Assembly: GCA_027023345.1 (NCBI GenBank)
Contig: JALVVO010000080.1
Span: 1-13,784 of the forward strand
DNA length: 13,784 nt
From: Thermaceae bacterium
Lineage (GTDB): Bacteria > Deinococcota > Deinococci > Deinococcales > Marinithermaceae
Direction of reading: 5' to 3'
Program-made: the position numbers and the translations under genes
Part shown: piece by piece, positions 1 through 6,606 of the stretch
Layout of the letters: each line of letters starts with the position of its first letter
Position numbering within the stretch: the stretch's first letter is position 1
The notes under the pieces: model-generated
Database searches by the model: none
Told to the model about the DNA's origin: nothing
Seen by the model: only the letters and a program-made list of their open reading frames with translations

Positions 1-1
1 C

Positions 2-997
2 TCCTACACCAACGCCTGGGGCACCCACGCCCCCGAGTTCACCCAGGGGGTGGACTGGCGCTCGCCCTTCATCCCCCTGCCGATCAACAACCAGGCCCAG
101 CGGAACGCCGCCCAAGCGCGCGGCATCTACGTCGACGGGGACGTGGAGGAGCTCGAGCTCTTCACCACCGAAGAGGCCGGGACCACCTACCAGCGGATCA
201 ACCTTCGGGTCTGCGAAAGCGGCTACTGGGTCTGGGTCTGGGACCCCGGCCGGTGGACGTGGCGGCGGGTGCTCCGCTGCACCGACACCCGGACCGTGGC
301 CTACCGCTACGCGAGCGACGGAATCCTTCAGCGCTACAACCCGCGCTCGAGCACCTGGGAAAACGTGGTCCGCGACGGCTCAACGGTCCGGTTCAACGGC
401 GTGATCTTCGCCGAGGGACAGATCAAGAGCCTTACCGGCCCCGAGCGGGAAGACCCGAACGACCCCGACACCGCCGGCCCGGCGCTCGCCTCCTTCGCCC
501 AGATCACGGTCGCGGCCGGGGACACGATCCGCATCACCGGTGACCTCAAGTACACCGACCGCCCCTGCAGCAGCTACCCCCGCCGCGACGAGGACGGCAA
601 CGTCGTTCCCGCCACCTGCGAGAACCTCACCGCGACCAACGTGCTCGGGGTCTACAGCCAGGAGGGCAACGTGCTCATCGGCGCGAACGCCCCCCGGGAC
701 ATCCACATCGACGGCGTCCTGATGTCCGCCCGCGGAGTGGTGCAGGTCGAGGGCTACGACACCATCCCGGAAAAGGGCTACGTGCACCTGACCGGGGGCA
801 TCATCGAGTACTTCTACGGCGCCTTCGGCACCTTCGACCCCCGCACCGGCCGGAACCGCACCGGCTACGGCCGGCGGTTCACCTACGACCCCCGCATGAA
901 GGCGGGCCTGGCCCCGCCCTTCTTCCCCACCACCCAGCTCGACACCGTCCTCGGCATCCAGGCGTTTAGCTTCGGGCAGCGCGAGCAGGTCTACTGA
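2..997 (+). CDS. DUF4900/ComZ-like exported pilus-associated protein, 3' part only
   Basis: The reading frame is open from the left edge, so the N-terminus lies outside; 331 residues are visible. It is clearly paralogous to the C-terminal part of the 633-residue protein at 2887-4788. Shared blocks appear in the same order: an IPLP segment, GIYV(D/E)GD, an NG.I..(L/M).GP segment, I.I.GDL.Y, VLGV.S, a VE.Y(D/N)T segment, GGxI, and a closing LAPPxFPT. The short alternating hydrophobic strands ending in Gly suggest a beta-solenoid. Four cysteines are present. Two of them (nt 212-214 and 278-280) bracket a tryptophan-rich hairpin. By analogy with the downstream paralogue and with Thermus ComZ, I infer a large extracellular minor-pilin or tip protein whose N-terminal pilin helix is upstream of the window. 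Function is not demonstrated; family placement is fairly secure, the pilus role is inference. Confidence -1.
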   Translation, partial: SYTNAWGTHAPEFTQGVDWRSPFIPLPINNQAQRNAAQARGIYVDGDVEELELFTTEEAGTTYQRINLRVCESGYWVWVWDPGRWTWRRVLRCTDTRTVAYRYASDGILQRYNPRSSTWENVVRDGSTVRFNGVIFAEGQIKSLTGPEREDPNDPDTAGPALASFAQITVAAGDTIRITGDLKYTDRPCSSYPRRDEDGNVVPATCENLTATNVLGVYSQEGNVLIGANAPRDIHIDGVLMSARGVVQVEGYDTIPEKGYVHLTGGIIEYFYGAFGTFDPRTGRNRTGYGRRFTYDPRMKAGLAPPFFPTTQLDTVLGIQAFSFGQREQVY

Positions 998-1047
998 CCC
1001 CCCGTTTGGGGGATGGGCTGGTCGCCGCCTCGCCGTAAGCTGAAAAT
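998..1047 (+). terminator. Small GC hairpin after the DUF4900 gene
   Basis: Directly after the TGA stop, CCCCC (999-1003), loop GTTT (1004-1007) and GGGGG (1008-1012) form a 5-bp stem. No T-run follows, so a classical intrinsic terminator is not supported. It could be a weak terminator or mRNA-end stabiliser separating this gene from the minor-pilin operon that starts at 1048. Confidence -1.
1036..1041 (+). promoter_or_regulatory. Leaderless -10 element of the minor-pilin operon
   Basis: TAAGCT fits TANNNT and sits exactly 6 nt before the ATG at 1048, so transcription would begin at or next to the A of ATG. No Shine-Dalgarno sequence lies between. This is the leaderless layout described for Deinococcus. 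No convincing -35 was seen. Confidence -1.
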
Positions 1048-1536
1048 ATGGCAAAGCGCGGGCAGGGCTTTAGCCTGCTCGAGCTCCTTTTGGTGCTCGG
1101 GGTCCTGGCCGTCCTGCTCGGCATCGCCGTCTCCAACTACCTGAACCTCCGCCGCCAGCTCGCGGTGGGCGAGGCCGCCCAGCAGGTGGCCCAGGACCTG
1201 GGCCGCTGCCGCGGGCTTTCGCTCTCCCAAAGCCGCGTCTGCCGCCTGGCGGTGCGCGGCGCCGACCGCTACGCGGTGGAGCTCGCCCGGTTCGACGACC
1301 CTGAGCCCCCCGCCGACGTCTGCGCCCGCAGCGACTTCGACCCCGTCGCGACCGTAAGCCTTCGGGCGCCGGTGCGCTTCCAGGGGGTCGCGGCCGGCGA
1401 CTGCGTGGCCTACGGGACCCGGGGCTACGCCCGCTTGCACCTCTCCACCCCGGGCTACCTGGAGGTCGGCGACGGCACCCGGGCCCGGCGGATCCTCCCC
1501 TCGATGGTGGGAGCGGTGAAGGTGGTGAAGCCATGA
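1048..1536 (+). CDS. GspH/FimT-like minor pilin (type IV pilus/competence)
   Basis: 162 residues with a class III prepilin leader: MAKRGQG, then FSLLELLLVLGVLAVLLGI. Cleavage by prepilin peptidase is expected after Gly7, giving an N-methyl-Phe and the conserved Glu at mature position 5. A hydrophobic helix precedes a segment resembling the GspH/FimT family (AQQVAQDLGRCRGLSLSQSR). Four cysteines in the globular domain may form disulfides outside the membrane. It is the first gene of an operon with pilV-, pilW- and pilX-like genes. The order matches the Thermus pilA1-pilA2-pilA3-comZ arrangement, so it corresponds by position to pilA1. Expected role: assembly of the initiation complex at the pilus tip, in the inner membrane and then the periplasm. 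The start is fixed by the leader and the TANNNT element. The exact name (fimT, gspH or pilA1) is not decidable here. Confidence -1.
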   Translation: MAKRGQGFSLLELLLVLGVLAVLLGIAVSNYLNLRRQLAVGEAAQQVAQDLGRCRGLSLSQSRVCRLAVRGADRYAVELARFDDPEPPADVCARSDFDPVATVSLRAPVRFQGVAAGDCVAYGTRGYARLHLSTPGYLEVGDGTRARRILPSMVGAVKVVKP

Positions 1537-1970
1537 ACCGGCGGCGAGGCCTGACCCTGATCGAGATCCTGGTGGCGCTGGCGGTGCTCTCCCTCATCGG
1601 CGGCGTGGTGGCGACGGCGCTGATCGCCAACATGCGCCTGAACACCGAGGGCCGCGTCCGGGAACAGGCGCTCGCCGCCACCCAGACCTGGCTCGACCGC
1701 TTCCGGGCCAAGACGCTGGACTTCGCCGCCTTCGAGTCGGGCGCCAGCTACGACTACGGCTACGACTACGCCAGCGACCCCACCTTCGTCGCCGCCGGCG
1801 ACCCCAACCCCGCGATCCTGAACAGCGAGTGGGGGCCGTTTAAGTTCGAGGTGAAGACCGAGCGCTACATGGACGCGCCGCTGATCTGGCGGGTTCGGGT
1901 CACCACCTACTTCCGAAGACCGGGAGGGGGTGAGGGCCGTTACCAGGTGGAGACGCTCATCGCGCAATAG
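1533..1970 (+). CDS. PilV-like minor pilin
   Basis: 145 residues. The leader MNRRRG is followed by LTLIEILVALAVLSLIGG, a prepilin cleavage site with Leu instead of Phe at mature position 1 and Glu at position 5. The length and the small C-terminal domain ending in WRVRVTTYFRR...VETL are typical of PilV/GspI-type minor pilins. The ATG overlaps the upstream TGA (ATGA at 1533-1536), so translation is probably coupled; only a weak AAGGTGG-like site precedes it. It has no cysteine, unlike its operon partners. A local Tyr-rich stretch (SYDYGYDYAS, about residues 72-81) comes from a 12-bp imperfect tandem duplication near 1748-1771. Positional equivalent of Thermus pilA2. Assignment to the pilin class is secure, the subfamily is likely. 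Confidence -1.
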   Translation: MNRRRGLTLIEILVALAVLSLIGGVVATALIANMRLNTEGRVREQALAATQTWLDRFRAKTLDFAAFESGASYDYGYDYASDPTFVAAGDPNPAILNSEWGPFKFEVKTERYMDAPLIWRVRVTTYFRRPGGGEGRYQVETLIAQ

Positions 1971-2883
1971 CCCGAGCGGGCTCACCCTGATCGAGCTGCT
2001 GGTGGCGATGGCCATCCTCGGGGTCCTGAGCCTGCTGGTGATCCAGGTCCTGAGCTCGAGCCTCCGGATCAAAAAGCGGGAGGACGCCCGAGTCGAGGTC
2101 CAGCAAAACGTGCGGGCCGCCGCCCAGATCATCGCCGAGGACCTGCGCTCCTCCACCCTGCTCCACGTCTGGAACGCGGACGCCGGCGACTGCGCGAGCG
2201 GGGTGCCGTGCACCGGCCCCGACCAGCTCGCGGTGCTGGTGGTCACCGGCGTCCTCTCCCGGGTTCCCGCCACCCCGGGGAGCGCCTTCAGCGGCGCCAC
2301 CCTCACGCCGGTCTGCGACGCCCGGGGATTCGTGGACGGGGGGCTAGCCCTGCTCTCCAACGGCGCCCAGGTCGCCCTTTTGCGGGTGACCCAGGTCGAG
2401 GCGAGCCGCGACCCCGCCCTCCCCTGCAGCCCGAGCAACGCGGACCTGATCCACCACGACGAAGACCCCACGAGCGGAACCTGGAGCAACAGCCCCTACC
2501 TGCTCAAGGCCGACCTGATTACCTACCGCACGCTTCCCGACCCCGGCGATCCCGGCCGGAACCTGCTCTTCCGGTCGAACGGGTACGACCTCACCCACCC
2601 GCTCGCGGACGGCACCGGGGTGGTAGCCTTCGACATCCAGAGCCTTTCGGTCGAGTACGGCGTGCCCCAGGATCCCGGCGACCCCAGCTCCAGGCTCGTC
2701 TTCTTCCCCAGCCTGGAAGACGCGGCCAGCTTCCTCGGAACCGGCTATACCGCCCTGCCGGACGGGGCCGGCACCTACGTGGGGCGGATCCTCAAGGCGA
2801 TCCGGATCACCCTCACCGGGTCCTCGCCGGCGAGTGCCGCGAGCTCGTACCGGCTCACCCAAACCGTGGAGCTGAGGAGGTAG
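1930..2883 (+). CDS. PilW-like minor pilin
   Basis: 317 residues. The prepilin motif is SPSG, then LTLIELLVAMAILGVLSLLVI, with Glu at mature position 5. The only in-frame start seen is GTG at 1930, which lies inside pilV (41-bp overlap) and gives a long basic leader of 17 residues (MRAVTRWRRSSRNSPSG). A GGGAGG purine stretch lies immediately before the GTG, which is closer than usual. The large extracellular domain, with segments such as DLRSSTLLH, LLRVTQVEA and LIHHDEDPTSGTW, fits PilW/GspJ-type proteins. It carries four cysteines. By operon order it matches Thermus pilA3. In GspJ/PilW systems this subunit forms the tip complex with the PilV/GspI and PilX/GspK partners, which are its neighbours here. 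Confidence -1.
   Translation: MRAVTRWRRSSRNSPSGLTLIELLVAMAILGVLSLLVIQVLSSSLRIKKREDARVEVQQNVRAAAQIIAEDLRSSTLLHVWNADAGDCASGVPCTGPDQLAVLVVTGVLSRVPATPGSAFSGATLTPVCDARGFVDGGLALLSNGAQVALLRVTQVEASRDPALPCSPSNADLIHHDEDPTSGTWSNSPYLLKADLITYRTLPDPGDPGRNLLFRSNGYDLTHPLADGTGVVAFDIQSLSVEYGVPQDPGDPSSRLVFFPSLEDAASFLGTGYTALPDGAGTYVGRILKAIRITLTGSSPASAASSYRLTQTVELRR
2874..2880 (+). promoter_or_regulatory. Strong Shine-Dalgarno site for the PilX/ComZ-like gene
   Basis: GAGGAGG lies 6 nt before the ATG at 2887 and overlaps the last codons of the pilW-like gene. It is the best ribosome-binding site in the operon and supports that start codon. Confidence -1.
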
Positions 2884-2886
2884 GGC

Positions 2887-4788
2887 ATGAGGGGAAAGCC
2901 CAGGGGTTTCGCGATGGTGCTCGCCCTGGCGGTGATGGCGATCCTGATCGGCGTGATCGCCGCGCTGGCGGTCTCGACCGTCGGCGAGCTCCGGCAGACC
3001 CGCACGAGCATCCAGCTGCTCTCGGCCCGGGCCGCTGCCGAGGCCGGGGAGACCTACGCCCGCTACGTCCTCGCCGAGGCCGCCCAGCCCGACTTCCGCA
3101 ACCTCTTCTTGCCCTACGCGACCGCCTTCCTCGCCGCCGGAGGCGACCCCGCCAGCGAGTGGGTCATCCCCGAGGACGACTGGGACGACGTCGCCACCCA
3201 GCTCGAGAACCTGCTCAACGCCAACTTCGGCGAGCTTCCCGCCGACGCCCTCGGCGTCGACGACACGGTGACCCTCGCCTACCGGGTGCGGGGCTTCCGC
3301 GGCGTGGTCCGCACCTCCACCGCGCAGACCTACTTGGCGGACTACACCGTGGTCGCCACTGCCGAGGTCCAGGGAGCCCGCCGCCGGGTGGAGGACCGGG
3401 GCTACCTGCAGATCCAGATCGGCCGCCCCTCGCTCTCCCAGTGGCTCTTTTTGGTGGACGACGCCGGCGGGTGGAGCGGCTTCTTCCCCACCGGCACCGT
3501 CTTCAACGGCCCGGTCCACGCCAACAACAACTGGGGCTTCTGGGGCCAGCCGCTCTTCACGGACGTGGCCAGCACCGCCGCCGACGGCGCGGTCTTCTGG
3601 AGCCTTTCCGGCGACGGATGCCCCGGTTGGGGGCCGGTCTGGATCCAGGGCGACTCGCGCCTGCCCTGCACCGTGCCCATCTTCCAAAAGGGCTTCGTCC
3701 GGAACGCCCCCGTGATCCCCCTGCCCACCAGCGCGGTCTCCCAGGAGCGGGCCGCCCTCGGGCTGGATCCCATCCAGGACACCGACCACGACGGCGACCC
3801 CGACCCGGTCACCAACGACGAGCGCTGCCAGGCGCTCTTCGGCACCGCGCCCTGCACGGTCCCCGAGGGGGTCTACCTGGTCAACGACGGCAGCCAGGTC
3901 ACCGGCGGGATCTACGTGGAGGGCGACCTGGACCGCCTCACGCTCGAAGCGAGCGGCGACGGCAAGCAGATCTACCGCCTGGTGCAAAACGGCGCGACCT
4001 GGACGATCGAAGTGGACTACGCGGCCAACGCCACCACGATCACCGACCCCCTGGGCAACGCCGCCACCTACGCCGGGGTGCCGAACGGCCCGGCACCCCT
4101 GGGCGCGGGCGGACCCACCGGGCAGATCTACGTCAACGGCGCGATCGAGGCCATGGCCGGTCCTGGCCGGAGCGGGCCCCTGCCCTGCGGCACCGACTAT
4201 CCGGGCAGCGCCGACGACTGCCCCGACCATCCTCCGCCCGACGCGATCCGGCCCGCGCTCTCGCTGGAAACCCAGCTCAACGTGACCGCCCGGGACGAGA
4301 TCGGCATCGTGGGCGACCTGATCTACGAGTGCGACCCCACGATGCTCGGAGACGCCGGCTACCTGAGCGCGCACCCCCGCTGCGACCTCGGCGGGGACCG
4401 GCTCCCCACCGTGCTCGGGGTGATGTCCGAAACCCGCGACGTCGTACTCCGCGACGGCGTCAGCGCGTACGTCGACCGGGCCCCCGACAACGTCTACCTC
4501 TGGGGCTCCTACCTGGCCGGAACCTCGAACCGAGGGCTCGCGGTCGAGAACTACAACACCCGCGGACCCCAGGGCAAGATGCGGCTCTTCGGCGGCCTGA
4601 TCCAGTCCGCCGACCAGCTCCGGGGCACGATCACCTCGAGCGGCAACCTGGTCAGCGGGTACATCGAAACCTACGACTACGACGTGCGCTTCGCCAACAG
4701 CGCGCTCGCCCCGCCGAACTTCCCCACCGCGCGCTTTTTCGACGTGCAGAAGCTGATCCCGGTTCCGCTCAGCTACAAGGAGTACTAG
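2887..4788 (+). CDS. PilX/GspK-like minor pilin with DUF4900 beta-rich domain (ComZ-like tip protein)
   Basis: 633 residues. The N-terminus (MRGKPRG, then FAMVLALAVMAILIGVIAA) is a prepilin-like signal with a hydrophobic helix, but mature position 5 is Leu, not Glu. Loss of Glu5 is characteristic of GspK-type tip subunits. The helix continues through ELRQTRTSIQLLSARAAAEAGETYARY, as in PilX_N proteins. From about residue 190 comes a DUF4900-like region (TVFNGPVHANNNWGFWG), then repeated short strands with the pattern IYV.GD, IYVNG.I, IGIVGDLIY and VYLWGSYL, suggesting a beta-solenoid. An EF-hand-like loop, DTDHDGDPD, lies at residues 298-306. There are eight cysteines. It ends the minor-pilin operon at the position of Thermus comZ, a pilus-tip DNA-binding pilin of natural transformation. 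A DNA-receptor or adhesin role is inferred. The stop shares a CTAG with the convergent glcD stop. Confidence -1.
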   Translation: MRGKPRGFAMVLALAVMAILIGVIAALAVSTVGELRQTRTSIQLLSARAAAEAGETYARYVLAEAAQPDFRNLFLPYATAFLAAGGDPASEWVIPEDDWDDVATQLENLLNANFGELPADALGVDDTVTLAYRVRGFRGVVRTSTAQTYLADYTVVATAEVQGARRRVEDRGYLQIQIGRPSLSQWLFLVDDAGGWSGFFPTGTVFNGPVHANNNWGFWGQPLFTDVASTAADGAVFWSLSGDGCPGWGPVWIQGDSRLPCTVPIFQKGFVRNAPVIPLPTSAVSQERAALGLDPIQDTDHDGDPDPVTNDERCQALFGTAPCTVPEGVYLVNDGSQVTGGIYVEGDLDRLTLEASGDGKQIYRLVQNGATWTIEVDYAANATTITDPLGNAATYAGVPNGPAPLGAGGPTGQIYVNGAIEAMAGPGRSGPLPCGTDYPGSADDCPDHPPPDAIRPALSLETQLNVTARDEIGIVGDLIYECDPTMLGDAGYLSAHPRCDLGGDRLPTVLGVMSETRDVVLRDGVSAYVDRAPDNVYLWGSYLAGTSNRGLAVENYNTRGPQGKMRLFGGLIQSADQLRGTITSSGNLVSGYIETYDYDVRFANSALAPPNFPTARFFDVQKLIPVPLSYKEY

Positions 4789-6128
4789 GGCAGCACCTTG
4801 CCGGGATTCAGGATCCCCTCGGGGTCCAAGGCCCGCTTCAGGGCGCGGAAGGCCTCGAGGGTGTCCCCGTCCACCGCCTCGGCGAGGAAGGCGCGCTTCA
4901 AGAGCCCCACCCCGTGCTCCCCGGTGATCACGCCCCCGGCGGCGAGGGCGACCCGGGCGATCTCGTGGGCGAGCTCGTGGACCTTCTTTTCGTCGTCGCC
5001 GGGGCCGTAGAGGATGTTGGGGTGGAGGTTGCCGTCGCCGATGTGGCCGAACTGGACGAGCGGGAAGCCGTAGGCCGCCCCCAGCTCCCGAATCCCATGG
5101 ACCACCTCGACGAGCCGGGAGCGGGGTACGGCAATGTCCTCGTTGAGCTTGAAGGGCTTGATCCGCCCGAGCGCCGGGCTCACCGCCCGCCGCGCCTGCC
5201 AAAGCCGCTCGGCCTCGGCGGCGTCCCGGGCGCGCCGGATCCGGGCCCCGTGGGCCTTGAAGGCGGCCTCAACCTCGGCGAGCTCGCCCTCCACGATCTC
5301 CAGGTCGTCGCCGTCGGTGTCGACGAGAAGGAGCGCCCCGGCATCGGGGTCGAGCCCGTAGCCAAAGGCCGACTCCACCGCCCGGATGCAGCCCTGGTCC
5401 ATGAACTCGAGCTTCGCCGGCACCACCCCCCGGCGGATCGCCTCGAAGGCGGCGGCAGCCGCGTCCTCGACGCTTTCGAAGAAGGCGGCCAGGGTCCGGG
5501 TGTGCCTGGGAAGGGGCTCGAGCCGCAGGGTCACCTCGGTGAAGACGGCGAGCGTCCCCTCGCTCCCGATCAGAAGCCCGAGCAGGTCGTGGGCCTCGCG
5601 CCCCCCGACCTCGTGGATCCGGCCCTCCGCGTCCACGAAGGTGGCAGCCACCACGTAGTCGCCGGTGACGCCTTTCTTGAAGCACTGAGGACCGCCGGCG
5701 TTCTCCGCCAGGTTGCCGCCGATCGTACTCATCTTGAAGCTGGCCGGGTCGGGCGGGTAGTAGAGCCCATAGGCCCTCGCCCGCTCGCTCACCCAGGCGG
5801 TGACCACCCCCACCTGGGCGCGGGCCAGGCGGGCCTCGGGATCGATGGTGAGACCGGTCATCCGGTTGGTGGCGAGGACGATCCCCTCCTCGGTGGGGAC
5901 GGCCCCGCCCGAAAGCCCGCTCGCGCCGCCCCGTACGAAGAGGGGAAGCCCCGCCTCGCGGGCAAAGCGGACCACCTGGGCGACCTCCTCGGTGGTCTCG
6001 GGGTAAACCACGGCGAGCGGGATCTCGCCCTCGGCGATGGCGTCGTAGCGGTGGAGCACGCGGTCGGCCAGGTCGAGCTTGACCTTCGCCGCTCCCAGTT
6101 CGGCGACCAGGGCCCTGAGGTTCGGCAT
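4785..6128 (-). CDS. glcD: FAD-binding oxidase, glycolate/D-lactate oxidase subunit GlcD
   Basis: 447 residues from the preferred start. It oxidises a 2-hydroxyacid (glycolate or D-lactate) to the 2-oxoacid, passing electrons to the partner Fe-S subunit. The N-terminal FAD-binding (PCMH) domain shows PLAVVYPETTEEV, RGGASGLSGG (66-75), GGNLAENAGG (137-146) and LIGSEGTLAV. The C-terminal FAD-oxidase domain shows HIGDGNLHPN (362-371), GEHGVG (403-408) and LDPEGILNPGKVLP. All are typical of GlcD. An in-frame ATG at 6149 would add 7 residues but would overlap the divergent gene start. The ATG at 6128 is preferred because a TAGACT -10 lies 8 nt upstream. GlcF is about 2 kb away on the same strand; no GlcE gene is in the window. 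Substrate specificity cannot be read from sequence. Confidence -1.
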   Translation of the reverse strand: MPNLRALVAELGAAKVKLDLADRVLHRYDAIAEGEIPLAVVYPETTEEVAQVVRFAREAGLPLFVRGGASGLSGGAVPTEEGIVLATNRMTGLTIDPEARLARAQVGVVTAWVSERARAYGLYYPPDPASFKMSTIGGNLAENAGGPQCFKKGVTGDYVVAATFVDAEGRIHEVGGREAHDLLGLLIGSEGTLAVFTEVTLRLEPLPRHTRTLAAFFESVEDAAAAAFEAIRRGVVPAKLEFMDQGCIRAVESAFGYGLDPDAGALLLVDTDGDDLEIVEGELAEVEAAFKAHGARIRRARDAAEAERLWQARRAVSPALGRIKPFKLNEDIAVPRSRLVEVVHGIRELGAAYGFPLVQFGHIGDGNLHPNILYGPGDDEKKVHELAHEIARVALAAGGVITGEHGVGLLKRAFLAEAVDGDTLEAFRALKRALDPEGILNPGKVLP

Positions 6129-6135
6129 CTCCTGA

Positions 6136-6142
6136 TAGTCTA
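6136..6142. promoter_or_regulatory. Overlapping divergent -10 elements for glcD and the EVE gene
   Basis: On the plus strand TAGTCT (6136-6141), preceded by TGA as an extended -10, lies exactly 6 nt before ATG 6148. On the minus strand TAGACT (6142 to 6137) lies 8 nt before ATG 6128. The two hexamers share five base pairs in a near-palindromic core. Both genes would be leaderless or nearly so, and RNA polymerase probably cannot occupy both at once. Confidence -1.
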
Positions 6143-6147
6143 GCCGC

Positions 6148-6606
6148 ATGCGGTACTGGCTGGTGAAATCCGAGCCCGGCGAGTATTCGATCCGCGACTT
6201 CGAGGTGGAAAAGCGCGCGGTCTGGGACGGGGTGCGGAACTACCAGGCCCGAAACTACCTGAGGGCGATGGAGGAGGGCGACCTCGTGCTCTTCTACCAT
6301 TCGAACGCCAAGCCCCCGGGGGTGGTGGGGCTCGCCCGGGTGGCAAGGGCCCGCGTGCCCGACCCCACCCAGTTCGACCCCGAATCCAAGTACTACGATC
6401 CCAAGAGCACCCCGGAGAACCCGCGCTGGATCACGGTGGAACTGGAACACCTCGAGACCTTTCCCCGCATGGTCCCGATCGAGGAGCTCCGCCGGCGCTT
6501 TAGCCCCGAGGACCTCGCGCTTTTGCGCCGGGGAAACCGGCTTTCGGTGATGCCGGTGCCCGAGGCGGTCTTCCGCACGATCCTAGAGCTCGCGAGGGAG
6601 AAATGA
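6148..6606 (+). CDS. EVE domain-containing protein
   Basis: 152 residues, a full-length single EVE domain (PUA-like fold, thymocyte nuclear protein 1 family). Diagnostic blocks are YWLVKSEPGEYSIRDF at the N-terminus, VWDGVRNYQARNYLRAM (about 30-46), then GDLVLFYHSN and GVVGLARV. It closes with a LSVMPV segment, as in the family. EVE domains bind modified cytosines in DNA or modified bases in RNA and often sit near restriction or RNA-modification genes; no such partner is adjacent here. It has no Shine-Dalgarno but a TAGTCT element 6 nt before the ATG. Its stop overlaps the next start (ATGA at 6603-6606), so it is translationally coupled to the phosphodiesterase. Family assignment is confident, the ligand is unknown. 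Confidence -1.
   Translation: MRYWLVKSEPGEYSIRDFEVEKRAVWDGVRNYQARNYLRAMEEGDLVLFYHSNAKPPGVVGLARVARARVPDPTQFDPESKYYDPKSTPENPRWITVELEHLETFPRMVPIEELRRRFSPEDLALLRRGNRLSVMPVPEAVFRTILELAREK

Noticed and set aside
2344..5202. A 952-codon open frame on the minus strand
   Set aside because: Antisense to the pilin genes and out of frame with glcD, low-complexity Gly/Ala/Val-rich translation, no motif.
2208..6143. A 1311-codon open frame on the plus strand spanning four real genes
   Set aside because: It runs in another frame over pilW, pilX and antisense to glcD, with Arg/Pro/Gly-rich composition and no family motifs. Long spurious frames are expected at this GC content.
6129..6149. glcD start at ATG 6149
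   Set aside because: It would overlap the divergent EVE start by 2 bp and place the -10-like TAGACT inside the gene; no ribosome-binding site is seen. Kept only as an alternative.
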